This document shows, piece after piece, positions 27,592-36,932 of a stretch of DNA of 64,000 nucleotides (position 1 is the first letter of the stretch; each line of letters begins with the position of its first letter). Location of the stretch: positions 62,001-126,000 of the forward strand of contig NZ_BMTT01000004.1 in assembly GCF_014649815.1 (NCBI RefSeq), given 5' to 3'. Origin of the DNA: Streptomyces mutabilis. GTDB taxonomy: Bacteria; Actinomycetota; Actinomycetes; Streptomycetales; Streptomycetaceae. Position numbers and translations under genes: made by a program. Below the pieces are notes generated by a model. It worked only from the letters and a program-made list of their open reading frames with translations. It did no database searches and was not told where the DNA came from.

Positions 27592-28554
27592 ATGCCCGAG
27601 TACGGCTATTTCCTCTCGTGCGAGCAGTACGGCCCCGCGGAGCTGATCGAACAGGCGCGGATGGCCGAGCAGGCCGGCTTCCAGGCGCTGTGGATCTCGG
27701 ACCACTACCACCCGTGGAACGGCGAGCAGGGGCAGAGCCCCTTCGTGTGGTCGGTGATCGGCGCCCTGTCCGACGCGGTGTCCCTGCCCGTCGAGACGGC
27801 CGTGACCTGCCCGACCGTGCGCATCCACCCGGCGGTGGTGGCGCAGGCCGCAGCGACCAGCGCGGTGATGACGGACGGCCGCTTCCGGCTCGGCGTCGGC
27901 ACCGGAGAGGCGCTCAACGAGCACATCCTCGGAGACGCCTGGCCGGCCGCGCACGTACGCCTGGAGATGCTGGAGGAGGCCATCCTCATCATGCGCCGGC
28001 TGTTCACCGGCGAGGAGGTCAACCACCACGGCACGCACTACACGGTCGAGAACGCCCGCCTCTACACCGTCCCGGACGAGCCCGTCCCGATCGACATCTC
28101 CGGCTTCGGCCCGGCGGCGACCAAGCTCGCCTCGCGGGTGGGCGACGGCTACATCACGATGATGCCGGACAGCTCGATGGTGGAGCAGTACCGCAAGGGC
28201 GGGGGCGGCGGGAAATTGGTCAGCGGGGGTACCAAGGTCTGCTACGACACCGACCGGGACGAGGCGGTACGGACCGTGCACCGGTTGTGGGCCAACGAGC
28301 TGCTGCCGGGCGAGCTGGGCCAGGTGCTGCCCTCGCCGAAGCACTTCGAGCAGGCGCAGACCCTGGTCACCGAGGACATGGTCCGCGACAGCCGGGTCTG
28401 CGGCGACGACGCGGACGAACACGTCGCGGAGCTCAGGCAGTTCGCCGACGCCGGTTTCGACCGGGTCTACGTCAACCAGATCGGTCCCGATCTGCGCGGC
28501 TTCTTCGACTTCTACCGCACCAAGGTGCTGCCGCAGTTGCAGCAGAGCGCCTGA
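27592..28554 (+). CDS. F420-dependent LLM-class oxidoreductase (TIGR03557-type)
   Basis: A 320-residue luciferase-like TIM-barrel protein. It has the F420-type N-terminus YGYFLSCEQYGP, LWISDHYHPW near residue 40, RFRLGVGTGEALNEH near 100 and a C-terminal GFDRVYVNQIGPD. It resembles the F420-dependent glucose-6-phosphate dehydrogenase branch; the substrate is undetermined. GGAGG lies 5 nt before the ATG. It ends in a hairpin shared with the opposing holin-like gene. Confidence 0.87.
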   Translation: MPEYGYFLSCEQYGPAELIEQARMAEQAGFQALWISDHYHPWNGEQGQSPFVWSVIGALSDAVSLPVETAVTCPTVRIHPAVVAQAAATSAVMTDGRFRLGVGTGEALNEHILGDAWPAAHVRLEMLEEAILIMRRLFTGEEVNHHGTHYTVENARLYTVPDEPVPIDISGFGPAATKLASRVGDGYITMMPDSSMVEQYRKGGGGGKLVSGGTKVCYDTDRDEAVRTVHRLWANELLPGELGQVLPSPKHFEQAQTLVTEDMVRDSRVCGDDADEHVAELRQFADAGFDRVYVNQIGPDLRGFFDFYRTKVLPQLQQSA

Positions 28555-28566
28555 CCCGCGCAGGCC

Positions 28567-28597
28567 GGCACCCCCCGAACCGCGTTCGGGGGGTGCC
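28567..28597. terminator. Hairpin terminator between convergent genes
   Basis: A perfect 13-bp stem (28567-28579 with 28585-28597) with a 5-nt loop CCGCG lies between the F420 oxidoreductase stop and the opposing gene's stop. It is probably bidirectional. Confidence 0.8.
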
Positions 28598-28620
28598 GTG
28601 CTGTCAGGTCCCGCGACCGG

Positions 28621-29136
28621 TCAGCCGCGGCGCTGCCGAGCCTCGGGGTCGATGTCGTCCCGGCGCGGCGCCACGGGCCCGGTGGCGCCCGGTGCGGGCG
28701 TGCCCGCCCCCGGGGCGCCGGTCGCGCCGCCGGCACCGCCGGGCGCGACCGGCGGCATCGGCGGGTACGGCACGCCCAGCCCGTTCGGCGGCGCGCTCGG
28801 CGCGTCACCACCGAGTGTGTGGTCGTGTCCCGGGCGGTGGACGGACCCCGGCCGGGCCGCACCGCGCAGCAGGTACGCCGCGACGCCCAGGAGGGCGGCC
28901 GTGATCAGTGCGGCGGCCCAGTCCGGCAGGCCGACGGCGAGGGCCAGGCCCACGGTGAGCGCGAGGGCCGCCCCGGCGTACAGGGCGGCGGCACCGGACG
29001 CGGCGTACAGCGTGGCCTTGCGGCGCTGCTTCCGCGTCTGTTGACGCAGCTCGTCGCGCACGGTCTCGCGTGCCACCTGCGCCAGTTCCTCGACCAGATG
29101 CTTGTCCAGGTGTTCCAAGTGATCCATGCGGTCCAT
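28621..29136 (-). CDS. Holin-X-like / phage-holin superfamily membrane protein
   Basis: A 171-residue protein. An N-terminal amphipathic helix (DKHLVEELAQVARETVRDELRQQ) leads to two membrane segments at about residues 45-70 and 72-92. A Pro/Gly-rich cytoplasmic tail follows, ending in a short charged patch. This is the layout of the actinobacterial 'phage holin family' proteins, which are chromosomal and not necessarily lytic. ATG at 29136 (or 29127) has only a weak ribosome site. Confidence 0.6.
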   Translation of the reverse strand: MDRMDHLEHLDKHLVEELAQVARETVRDELRQQTRKQRRKATLYAASGAAALYAGAALALTVGLALAVGLPDWAAALITAALLGVAAYLLRGAARPGSVHRPGHDHTLGGDAPSAPPNGLGVPYPPMPPVAPGGAGGATGAPGAGTPAPGATGPVAPRRDDIDPEARQRRG

Positions 29137-29204
29137 GCGTTGCGGGTACCCTCGGGCCCGGTTTCCATGGGCGGGACCGTGGACCCGGCCGCTCCGCTCC
29201 CAAC

Positions 29205-29218
29205 TAGGCTCGTCGGCA
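29205..29218 (+). promoter_or_regulatory. Probable -10 of a leaderless VOC gene
   Basis: TAGGCT at 29205-29210 lies 7 nt before the ATG at 29218, and there is no ribosome site. This is the spacing of a leaderless Streptomyces transcript. Confidence 0.45.
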
Positions 29219-29565
29219 TGGACATTCTGGGAGCCACACTGCGCATCTATGTCGACGACCTGGAGAAGGTGATCCCCTTCTACGAAGGCCTGGCCGGCGG
29301 CCAGGCGCTCCGATTCGAACGCGGCGGCGTCCAAGTCGCCGCGGTCGGCTGCTTCCTGCTGATGAGCGGGCCCGAGTCCCAGCTCGAGGTACTGCGCAAG
29401 GTGACCGCGACGATCGCCGTGACGGACGTCGAGGAGACCCATCGTGTCCTCAGCTCGCTGGGTGCGGACATCATCGCGGGACCGGTTCCGACGCCCGCCG
29501 GCCGCAATCTGATCGCCCGCCACCCGGACGGTGTGATCTACGAGTACGTGGACCGGCGGGCGTAG
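29218..29565 (+). CDS. VOC (glyoxalase-fold) family protein
   Basis: A 115-residue VOC protein: ATLRIYVDDLEKVIPFYEGL at the N-terminus, IAVTDVEETHRVLSSLGADII in the second half, and RNLIARHPDGVIYEYVDRR at the end. The final Glu (YEYV) is at the usual metal position. No substrate can be assigned. It is separate from the other VOC gene at 6059-6475 and not closely similar. Confidence 0.85.
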   Translation: MDILGATLRIYVDDLEKVIPFYEGLAGGQALRFERGGVQVAAVGCFLLMSGPESQLEVLRKVTATIAVTDVEETHRVLSSLGADIIAGPVPTPAGRNLIARHPDGVIYEYVDRRA

Positions 29566-29583
29566 CGCCGGGCCGGGCGGGGC

Positions 29584-31617
29584 TCAATCCCCGCCCGGCC
29601 GCATCCTGAAGTCGTGGTGGGATGGGAGCGGTTCGCCAAAGAGCCGGGCCCACAGCCGGCCGATGCTCTCGTCGCCCTCCCGCAGGTCGGCTACCTCGAA
29701 GCCCTCGTCGAAGACGGCCCGTGCCTCCGAACGCCGGCCCTCGGCGGCCAGCAGTGCCGCCTCGGTCAGCCGGAACCGGCCACGGGCCCGGACGGAGGGA
29801 AGCAGCCTCTCCCACACGGCGCGGGCGTCCGCCGTGCGCCCCACCGCGAGCAGCGCCCCGATGGCCTCGCCGCCGAGAGCTGCCGTGGCGGCCGTCCACG
29901 ACGTGTCGCCGCCGGAACCGGGCAGGGCCTCCCGAGCGCCCGCCTCGCCCCCACCGGACGCGCCGCCCGCGCGCGGGGAGCCTTCCGCCCAGTCCGGCAC
30001 CTGTGCGCACAGGTCGTCGAAGGCCTGCGCGTACCGGTCGGCGGCCCGCTCGTGATGGCCGTCCTCCTGGTCGGCGACGGCGAGGCAGCGCAGCAGCGGC
30101 CAGCGGGCGGCGGCGTTCTTCAGGCCGCGCTCCCAGCTGCGCACCGCCTGCGCCCGGTCGCCTTCGTGCCACTGGGCGACACCGAGGTGGTACTCGGCGA
30201 CGGGCGTGGCGGCCGTGGTCTCCAGCATGTCCCGCCAGGGCCGGGCGACCAGCGTGCCCCCGGGCGGTGCGCCGGGGTCGGGCTCGGGCAGCGACCCGGC
30301 GTGCAGGAGGTGCAGCCAGGGCCGCTGCTCGTCACCGAGGGTGGTCTCCTCGAAGGGGGTTCCGGGCAGCTTCCAGCCCGTGCGGAGCACTTCGAGGGCG
30401 CCCCACCCCGATCCGGTGGCCAGGCGCTCGCCCGGCTCCGCGTCCGCGTGGGGGCGCCAGGCCTCGTACGCCGCGTCCACGCCGGTGCGCGGGAGGACCG
30501 CCTCCAGCCGGTCTTCGGCTCCCCCCAGTACGGTGTGCCATTCCCCTTCCGGATCCGCGTCGAGCGGCCCGTACGCCTCCAGCCAGGACACCTCGCTCTC
30601 CGCCTCCAGCTTGACGTGCTCCAGCTGGGTGCGGGCGAGCCCGGCCTGGATCTCGCAGTAGCCGCCGGTGCCGGGTTCGGTGAGCCACTCCTGCCAGCGC
30701 CGCCCGCCCGGTCCCGTGCCCCACACGAACAGCTTCCGGCCGCGCAGCACGTCCGTCGAGGTCTGCACCAGCCCGTGCCCGTGTTCGTCGAGCGCGGCGA
30801 TCCAGCGCCGCCGGCCGTCCGGCACCTCGTAGAACCAGTCGGCGGCGTACGCGCTGTTGCGCGGGTACGTGCGGTCGGCTCCGTCGTAGGTGGGGACGGG
30901 GACGCGGCGCAGCCGCCGCTCGTAGCCGAAGAGCCAGGCCTCGTCGGCGGGCGCGAGGACGCGGCGGTCCTCCGGGACGGCGATGTTGGACCACCAGTAC
31001 GTGGGCACGGGGCGCTCGTGCGGGTTGCGGACGCGGACGCCGACGTGCAGGAAGTCCGAGTCCCGCGGGAGCCACAGGTCGACCTGGAAGGGCAGGTCGC
31101 GCAGCCGCTCCCATTCCCACAGACGCAGCATCTCCCCGCCGTCGGGGGCGGGGACGCGGGCGGCGTGCACTGGTGAGCAGGAGAGGGTGGTGTGTCCGGT
31201 GGCGCCGATGTTCCACTCGATGCCGCCGGAGAACCAGGCGCCGTTGAGGGCGAAGTTCGCGGGCTGCAGGACCGGGTTGACGTAGAGCAGTTCACGGTCG
31301 GTCGGCTTGTGGAAGAGGGAGGTGACGCGGCCGCCCAGGGCGGGCAGGACGGTGGCCCGCAGCCGGTCGTTCTCGATGACCAGGGCGTCGAACTCGCGAG
31401 GTTCGCGCACCCGCCCGTAGCCGTCCCGGACGGGCGCGGGCAGCAGGCTGCGCAGTGGTTCGTAGCCGACCTGGCGGGCCATGTCGCGGGGCAGGCCGGC
31501 CCGGTCGCGTTCGTCGATGCGGTGAGCCTCGTCCAGCGGACGGAGCGGCGGCAGGGGGTTGTCCGGTCCCAGCGGGGCGGCGGGCAGCGTCAGTACGTCA
31601 CGTCGGATCGTCGTCAC
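29584..31617 (-). CDS. DUF5107-domain protein with tetratricopeptide-like C-terminus
   Basis: The 677-residue protein begins with a long beta-rich galactose-mutarotase-like region (about residues 60-430; landmarks VLPALGGRVTSLFHK, NGAWFSGGIEWNIGATGH, WWSNIAVPEDRR). That matches DUF5107. A helical TPR-like region follows (about 460-670: AEYHLGVAQWHEGDRAQAVRSWERG and similar units). The domain is related to carbohydrate epimerase/hydrolase-associated sandwiches, so sugar handling is suggested but unproven. The GTG at 31617 follows GGGGAA. It is divergent from the DUF6204 gene. Confidence 0.75.
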   Translation of the reverse strand: MTTIRRDVLTLPAAPLGPDNPLPPLRPLDEAHRIDERDRAGLPRDMARQVGYEPLRSLLPAPVRDGYGRVREPREFDALVIENDRLRATVLPALGGRVTSLFHKPTDRELLYVNPVLQPANFALNGAWFSGGIEWNIGATGHTTLSCSPVHAARVPAPDGGEMLRLWEWERLRDLPFQVDLWLPRDSDFLHVGVRVRNPHERPVPTYWWSNIAVPEDRRVLAPADEAWLFGYERRLRRVPVPTYDGADRTYPRNSAYAADWFYEVPDGRRRWIAALDEHGHGLVQTSTDVLRGRKLFVWGTGPGGRRWQEWLTEPGTGGYCEIQAGLARTQLEHVKLEAESEVSWLEAYGPLDADPEGEWHTVLGGAEDRLEAVLPRTGVDAAYEAWRPHADAEPGERLATGSGWGALEVLRTGWKLPGTPFEETTLGDEQRPWLHLLHAGSLPEPDPGAPPGGTLVARPWRDMLETTAATPVAEYHLGVAQWHEGDRAQAVRSWERGLKNAAARWPLLRCLAVADQEDGHHERAADRYAQAFDDLCAQVPDWAEGSPRAGGASGGGEAGAREALPGSGGDTSWTAATAALGGEAIGALLAVGRTADARAVWERLLPSVRARGRFRLTEAALLAAEGRRSEARAVFDEGFEVADLREGDESIGRLWARLFGEPLPSHHDFRMRPGGD

Positions 31618-31738
31618 GCTTCCCCATGGAAGCCGTTCGGGGGCCCGCTGAACAGGGCGCCCACCGATATTCGATGGGCGTCGGTGCGGGGCCGACGTGC
31701 TGTCGGGCGGTCGGCGGGCGAGCGCGAGGGAGCGGCAC

Positions 31739-32086
31739 GTGAGTGAGCGGCACACCTACCGGGTGATCGTCCGGGGCACCTGGGAGGGGCTGACCGAGGA
31801 GGCACGGACCCGGCTGCTCGCCGGGGCGGCGGACCACGGGTTGGCGAGCATGCGGTTCACGCGGGAGGGCTCGCTGTCGTACGAGTCCTCGCCACTGAAG
31901 CACTTCTCGATGCGGTACGTCGTGGTGTCCGACGCGGTGGACGGCGAGGAGATGGCGGGCGCGGTCGCCGAGGACCGGGCGGAGACGGCGCTGCGCGCGC
32001 TGGGCTACGGTTTCCGCGATCTGAGGTCGGCGGTGACGGACCTGGACACGGTGAAGATCAACCGGAAGTCACGCTCTCGGCGGTGA
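31739..32086 (+). CDS. DUF6204-family small protein
   Basis: A 115-residue protein: HTYRVIVRGTWEGLTEEARTRL at the N-terminus, FTREGSLSYESSPLKHFSMRY in the middle, and AVTDLDTVKINRK near the end. This matches a small actinobacterial family of unknown role. The GTG at 31739 follows GAGGGAG. Its 3' end overlaps the opposing GNAT gene by 29 bp. Confidence 0.7.
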   Translation: MSERHTYRVIVRGTWEGLTEEARTRLLAGAADHGLASMRFTREGSLSYESSPLKHFSMRYVVVSDAVDGEEMAGAVAEDRAETALRALGYGFRDLRSAVTDLDTVKINRKSRSRR

Positions 32087-32624
32087 TGGCCCAGCGCTGG
32101 TGGTCCCGCCAGGCGCCGTCGATGTGCAGCATCCGCGGCGAGAAGCCCTCCAGGTGGAAGCCGCAGGCACGGGCCAGCGCGATGGACGCGGCGTTGCCCG
32201 GCTGCACGTTGATCTCCAGCCGGTGCAGCCGCATCGGTCCGAAGGCGTACCGCACGACGAGGTCCAGGCCCTCGCGCATCAGCCCCCGCCCGGCCGCGTG
32301 GGCGAACGCGCCGTAGCCGAGCGCGCCGCTGAGGAAGCCGCCGTGAACGATGTTGTTGATGTTGACGAACCCTGCGATGGAGCCACCGTCCGGCCTGCCC
32401 GCGTCCTTCTCGCAGATGAGGAATCCGGCCTTGGTGGGATCCCCGATCAGCCGGCCCGCGTAGGCCTCGTACGCCTGGACGCTGTCCGGCGGGAAGAGCC
32501 ACGGGTGGTGCAGGTCCTTGCTCTCCCTGGCCCGGGCGGTGAACTCGGCGCCGTCCTCGTAGGCGAAGTGCCTGATGCCCACGCGGGGGCCCTCGGCGAG
32601 GTGGCGGGACGCGTTGTGCGGCAT
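32058..32624 (-). CDS. GNAT N-acetyltransferase (RimJ/RimL-like)
   Basis: A 188-residue acetyltransferase with FVNINNIVHGGFLSGALGYGAF, then MREGLDLVVRYAF and RLEINVQPGNAASIALARACGFHLEG, the RimJ/RimL-type acetyl-CoA-binding pattern. Likely substrates are protein N-termini or small amines. It overlaps DUF6204 at the 3' end and is separated by 37 bp from the upstream S66 gene. Confidence 0.85.
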   Translation of the reverse strand: MPHNASRHLAEGPRVGIRHFAYEDGAEFTARARESKDLHHPWLFPPDSVQAYEAYAGRLIGDPTKAGFLICEKDAGRPDGGSIAGFVNINNIVHGGFLSGALGYGAFAHAAGRGLMREGLDLVVRYAFGPMRLHRLEINVQPGNAASIALARACGFHLEGFSPRMLHIDGAWRDHQRWAITAESVTSG

Positions 32625-32661
32625 TCCGCCAGCCTACGACGGGCGGGTGCGGGACGCGGCC

Positions 32662-33585
32662 TCAGCGCAGGGCCGGTTCGTCCAGCGTGAGGGTGCCCGC
32701 GTCCGCGTCGAGTTCCGCCGCCACGCCGAACGGGACGGTCAGCGCGCCCTCGCAGTGCCCGAAGCCGAAGTCCTCGGCCACCGGCACGCCGAGGCCGCCG
32801 AGCCGGTCGGCCAGCATCGGCCGCAGCCGTTCCGGAGGTTCGCACTCCTGCCAGGACCCGAGCAGCACCCCGGCGACCCCGTCGAGCAGGCCGGCCCGCA
32901 GCAACTGGGTGAGGTAGCGGTCCAGGCGGTACGTCTCCTCCCCCACGTCCTCCAGACACAGCAGCCCGCCGTGCGCGGAGGAGCGGGCGTGCGGGGTGCC
33001 CAGTTCCGCGGCGAGCAGGGCGAGGCAGCCGCCGAGGGTGACGCCCCGCGCCCGGCCCGGCACCATGGGCGTGCCGCCGGAAGCGATCACGCGGACCGTC
33101 TCCGGTGCGAACAGGGTGGCCTTCAGGTGCTCCTGCGCCCGTGCGTTCTTGAGGAAGTCGACCCCGGCGGCCATCGGTCCGTGCAGGGTGACCAGGTCCA
33201 GCCGGGTGGCGAACGCCTCGTGCAGCGCCGTGATGTCGCTGAAGCCGACGAAGACCTTCGGCCCGGCCGCGCGCATCGCCTCCCAGTCGAGCAGGTCGGC
33301 CATGCGCTGGGCGCCGTACCCGCCGCGGGCGCACAGCACGGCGTCCACGGACGGGTCGCACCAGGCGGCCTGGAGGTCGGCGGCCCGGTCGGCGTCGGTG
33401 CCGGCGAGATAGTCGAAGGAGGGGTGCCGGTCCAGGACGTGCGGTGCGACGACCGGGTCGACGTCCCAGCCGCGCAGCACGTCCAGGCCCGCCTCCAGCC
33501 GCTCCTCGGGCACGGGCCCGCTGGGCGCGACGACGGCCACCCGGGCGCCGGGGGCGAGCCGGGCCGGCCGGTTCAGGGGTCTCAT
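32662..33585 (-). CDS. LD-carboxypeptidase, peptidase family S66
   Basis: A 307-residue LdcA-type enzyme with VVAPSGPVPEERL at the N-terminus, CARGGYGAQRM, nucleophile serine in GFSDITAL near residue 110, and the Glu/His relay in LEDVGEE (near 215) and DFGFGHCEG (near 275). It removes the terminal D-alanine from tetrapeptide stems during muropeptide recycling. The ATG overlaps the S9 peptidase stop (ATGA), placing it last in a four-peptidase operon. Confidence 0.9.
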   Translation of the reverse strand: MRPLNRPARLAPGARVAVVAPSGPVPEERLEAGLDVLRGWDVDPVVAPHVLDRHPSFDYLAGTDADRAADLQAAWCDPSVDAVLCARGGYGAQRMADLLDWEAMRAAGPKVFVGFSDITALHEAFATRLDLVTLHGPMAAGVDFLKNARAQEHLKATLFAPETVRVIASGGTPMVPGRARGVTLGGCLALLAAELGTPHARSSAHGGLLCLEDVGEETYRLDRYLTQLLRAGLLDGVAGVLLGSWQECEPPERLRPMLADRLGGLGVPVAEDFGFGHCEGALTVPFGVAAELDADAGTLTLDEPALR

Positions 33586-35549
33586 CGGGTCAGCTCCAGG
33601 GCGGGGACGTTCGGCACGTTCAGGCCGAAGACCTGGGAGTACAGGGAGAGTTCCGCCTCCAGGGCGCGCACCATGGTCGCCGCCCGCCGGAATCCGTGTC
33701 CCTCGCCCTCGAAGGCGAGGTACGCGTGCGGCACCCCCCGGCCCGCCATGCGGGCGAGGAACCGCTCGCACTGCACGGGCGGGCAGATCACGTCGTCCAG
33801 CCCCTGGAGCAGCAGGAACGGTGCGGTGACCCGGTCGGCGTGGGTGACGGGCGACCGCTCGGGGTACCGGTCGGGCACCTCGGCGTGGGGTCCGATCAGG
33901 CTCTCCAGGTACTGCGACTCGAAGTCGTGGGTCCCGCCCGTGGCCCAGCCGGTCAGGTCGAGGACCGGATAGATGACGGTGCCGCAGGCGTAGACGTCGG
34001 TGGTGGCCAGGGAGGCGGCGGCGGTCCAGCCGCCCGCGCTGCCGCCCCGCACGGCGAGCCGCTTCCGGTCGGCGGCGCCCTCCTCGGCGAGGGCGAGGGC
34101 GACGGCGGCGCAGTCCTCGACGTCGACCACGCCCCACTGCTCGCGCAGCCGGTCGCGGTACTCCCGGCCGTACCCGGTGGAGCCACCGTAGTTGACCTCC
34201 GCGACGCCGATGCCGCGGGAGGTGAAATAGGCGATCTCCAGGTCAAGGACGAGGGGCGACCGGCTGGTGGGGCCACCGTGCGCCCAGACCACGTACGGCG
34301 GTAGCTCGCCCTCCGGGGCACGGCAGCAGGGGTTGTGCGGCGGATGGATGTGGGCGTGGATCTCGCGGCCATCGGGACCGGTGAAGGTGCGGCTGCGCGG
34401 TTCGGGGTAGTACGCCGGGTCCACGGCGTCCTCGTGCGGGGCGCCGATCACCCGGGCCCGGCCGGTTCGGGTGTCCAGCTCGACCACCTCGAAGGCGCTG
34501 CGCGGACTCGCGCCGACGGCCACTACGCGCTCGCCGTGGACGGCGAGGGTCGCGGCGAACTCGGTCCAGGGGCCCACCGCGTCCACGACTTCACCGGTCT
34601 CGGGGTCGAGTATGCCGAGGGCGGTGGCGCCGCGGCCGTGCACGACGGCGATCAGGCCGCTGTCCAGCGGGGCGAACCAGCGCTGCCCGAGCTTCCACAG
34701 CGGTCCGCCGAATTCCTCCTCCCGCGCGCACAGCGCCCGTCCGTCGCGGTAGAGGTTCCACCAGCCGGTGCGGTCGGAGGCGTACAGCAGGGCGCCGTCG
34801 GGCGCCCAGTCGACCTGGGCGATCGACTCCTCGGGCCCGCCGGCGACGGATCGGGCGTCCAGAAAGGTGCCGTCGGGGCCGACCTCCGCCACGAGCAGCT
34901 CGGTGCCGTCCCAGGGCATGCGCGGGTGGTCCCAGGCGAGCCAGGCCGCGCGCCGCCCGTCGGGCGAGAGGCGGGGCCCGGTGACGAACCGGTGGCGTTC
35001 GCCGGTGAGTTCGCGCACCGCGGCCCGGTCGTCGGCCGCCGAGCCGTCCAGCGGCACCGCGACGGGTACCCGGCGCACGTCGGTGGGCCCGTCGCCGGTG
35101 AACTCCTCCAGGACGCACCACACCTCACCGTACTCGGGACGGGGCTCCGGCTCGGCCCAGCGCAGTCCGCCGCCCACCGGGGAGACGGGCGTCAGCGGAC
35201 GCGGTTCGCCGCCGCCCGGCCGGTAGGAGTACAGCCGCTGGTCGGCGAAGTTCACGAAGACGACCAGCGGCCCGGCGCCGGTCATGTGCGCGGCCCAGGG
35301 CCGGCCGCCGTACTCGAGGACGCGGCTGCGCACGTTCCACGGCGCGGGCAGCACCGGTTCCTCGGTGCCGTCGGGGTACCGCCGCACCAGCGTGCGCCGG
35401 CCGCCCTCGGCGGGCCGGGGCGCGGTCCACCACACCTCGTCGCCGACGAGGCCCACGTCGTCCGGCCGTCCGTCGTGCGCGGCGGCGAGGGCCGCGTCGA
35501 CGGGCGAGGGCCACGATCCGTACGACAGAGTCTGCACCGACTCCCCCAC
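33582..35549 (-). CDS. Prolyl oligopeptidase-family (S9) serine peptidase
   Basis: The 655-residue protein has an N-terminal beta-propeller-like region (about 1-380) and a C-terminal alpha/beta hydrolase. The nucleophile is in RGGSAGGWT near residue 505, the aspartate in LQGLDDVICPP near 595 and the histidine in EGEGHGF near 625. No signal peptide is seen. It likely cleaves oligopeptides or acyl-peptides in the cytoplasm. The GTG at 35549 follows GGAGGAG. Confidence 0.9.
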   Translation of the reverse strand: MGESVQTLSYGSWPSPVDAALAAAHDGRPDDVGLVGDEVWWTAPRPAEGGRRTLVRRYPDGTEEPVLPAPWNVRSRVLEYGGRPWAAHMTGAGPLVVFVNFADQRLYSYRPGGGEPRPLTPVSPVGGGLRWAEPEPRPEYGEVWCVLEEFTGDGPTDVRRVPVAVPLDGSAADDRAAVRELTGERHRFVTGPRLSPDGRRAAWLAWDHPRMPWDGTELLVAEVGPDGTFLDARSVAGGPEESIAQVDWAPDGALLYASDRTGWWNLYRDGRALCAREEEFGGPLWKLGQRWFAPLDSGLIAVVHGRGATALGILDPETGEVVDAVGPWTEFAATLAVHGERVVAVGASPRSAFEVVELDTRTGRARVIGAPHEDAVDPAYYPEPRSRTFTGPDGREIHAHIHPPHNPCCRAPEGELPPYVVWAHGGPTSRSPLVLDLEIAYFTSRGIGVAEVNYGGSTGYGREYRDRLREQWGVVDVEDCAAVALALAEEGAADRKRLAVRGGSAGGWTAAASLATTDVYACGTVIYPVLDLTGWATGGTHDFESQYLESLIGPHAEVPDRYPERSPVTHADRVTAPFLLLQGLDDVICPPVQCERFLARMAGRGVPHAYLAFEGEGHGFRRAATMVRALEAELSLYSQVFGLNVPNVPALELTR

Positions 35550-35606
35550 TTCTCCTCCAGTTACTCGTCGGGCAGTTACTCGTCGGGCGGGCCCGGGGCC
35601 TGTCCG

Positions 35607-36932
35607 CTAGGCGGTGCGCAGGAACCGGTCGAGGACGCGGACGCCGAAGTGCAGCGCCTCGACGGGGACGCGTTCGTCGACGCCGTGGAACAGGGCCTGG
35701 TAGTCGAAGCCCTCGGGCAGCTTCAGCGGCGCGAACCCGTACCCGGTGATCCCCAGCCGGGAGAACTGCTTGGCGTCCGTCCCACCGGACATGCAGTACG
35801 GCACCACGTGCCCCTCCGGGGCGAACTCCTCGACGGCCGCGCGCATCCTGGCGTAAGTCGGCGAGTCCACCGGCGCCTGCAGGGCGACCTCGCGGTGGGC
35901 GAACTCCCAGTCCACGTCCGGGCCGGTGAGCCGGTCGAGGGTGGCGCGGAACTCGTCCTCGCAGCCGTGCAGGAACCGCCCGTCGACGTACGCGACGGCC
36001 TCCCCGGGGATGACGTTGACCTTGTAACCGGCTTCCAGCATGGTCGGGTTGCTGCTGTTGCGGACGGTGGACTCGACCAACTTGGCCGCGGGTCCCAGCT
36101 TCTCCAGCAGCGCGTCGACGTCGTCCAGGTCGGTCTCGATGCCGTAGACGGCGGCGAGTCCGCTCAGCGCGGCGCGGACGGTCGGGGTGAGGCGCAGCGG
36201 CCACTCGTGGTCGCCGATGCGGGTGATCGCCGCGGCGAGGCGGGTGACCGCGTTCTCCCCGTTCACCTTGGACCCGTGGCCGGCCCGCCCGCGCGCGGTG
36301 AGCTTGAGCCAGCCCGTGCCCCGCTCACCGGCGGCGATGGGGTAGAACTGCCGTCCGGCGCCGTCGTGGAAGGTGAACGCCCCCGACTCGCTGACGCCCT
36401 CGGTGCAGCCTTCGAACAGGGCGGCGTGCCGGTCGGCGAGGAAGCCGGAGCCGTCCTCGGCGCTGGCCTCCTCGTCCGCCGTGAACGCGATCACGATGTC
36501 CCGCCGGGGCAGTACTCCCTGCCGGGCCCAGTCGCGCACGACGGCCAGGATCATCGCGTCCATGTTCTTCATGTCGACGGCGCCGCGACCCCACACGACC
36601 CCGTCGCGGATCTCCCCGGAGAACGGGTCCACGCTCCAGTCGGCGGCCTCGGCGGGCACCACGTCCAGGTGCCCGTGCACGAGGAGCGCGCCGGCCGACG
36701 GGTCGGTGCCCTCGATGCGGGCGACGACGTTGGTCCGGCCCTCGGTCCTCTCCAGCAGCGTGGGCTCGGTCCCGGCCTCGGCGAGCCGCGCGGCGGCGTA
36801 CTCGGCGGCCGGGCGCTCCCGGCAGTCGCCGCCGCCCCGGTTGGTCGTGTCGATCCGGATGAGGTCGGACGTGAACCGCACGACCTCGTCCAGCGCCTGT
36901 GCGCCCGTCTGCCCGGACTGCTGCTCAGCCAT
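35607..36932 (-). CDS. M20 family metallopeptidase (ArgE/DapE/CPG2 type)
   Basis: The 441-residue zinc peptidase has LVHGHLDVVPA (ligand His and Asp near residue 85), GRGAVDMKN, catalytic AFTADEEAS near 150, and the dimerisation domain with GRAGHGSKVNGENAV. The last ligand is in MSGGTDAKQF. It probably acts on dipeptides or N-acyl amino acids. The 3' end of the preceding M55 gene overlaps its start by 8 bp; GGAGGAG precedes the ATG. Confidence 0.9.
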   Translation of the reverse strand: MAEQQSGQTGAQALDEVVRFTSDLIRIDTTNRGGGDCRERPAAEYAAARLAEAGTEPTLLERTEGRTNVVARIEGTDPSAGALLVHGHLDVVPAEAADWSVDPFSGEIRDGVVWGRGAVDMKNMDAMILAVVRDWARQGVLPRRDIVIAFTADEEASAEDGSGFLADRHAALFEGCTEGVSESGAFTFHDGAGRQFYPIAAGERGTGWLKLTARGRAGHGSKVNGENAVTRLAAAITRIGDHEWPLRLTPTVRAALSGLAAVYGIETDLDDVDALLEKLGPAAKLVESTVRNSSNPTMLEAGYKVNVIPGEAVAYVDGRFLHGCEDEFRATLDRLTGPDVDWEFAHREVALQAPVDSPTYARMRAAVEEFAPEGHVVPYCMSGGTDAKQFSRLGITGYGFAPLKLPEGFDYQALFHGVDERVPVEALHFGVRVLDRFLRTA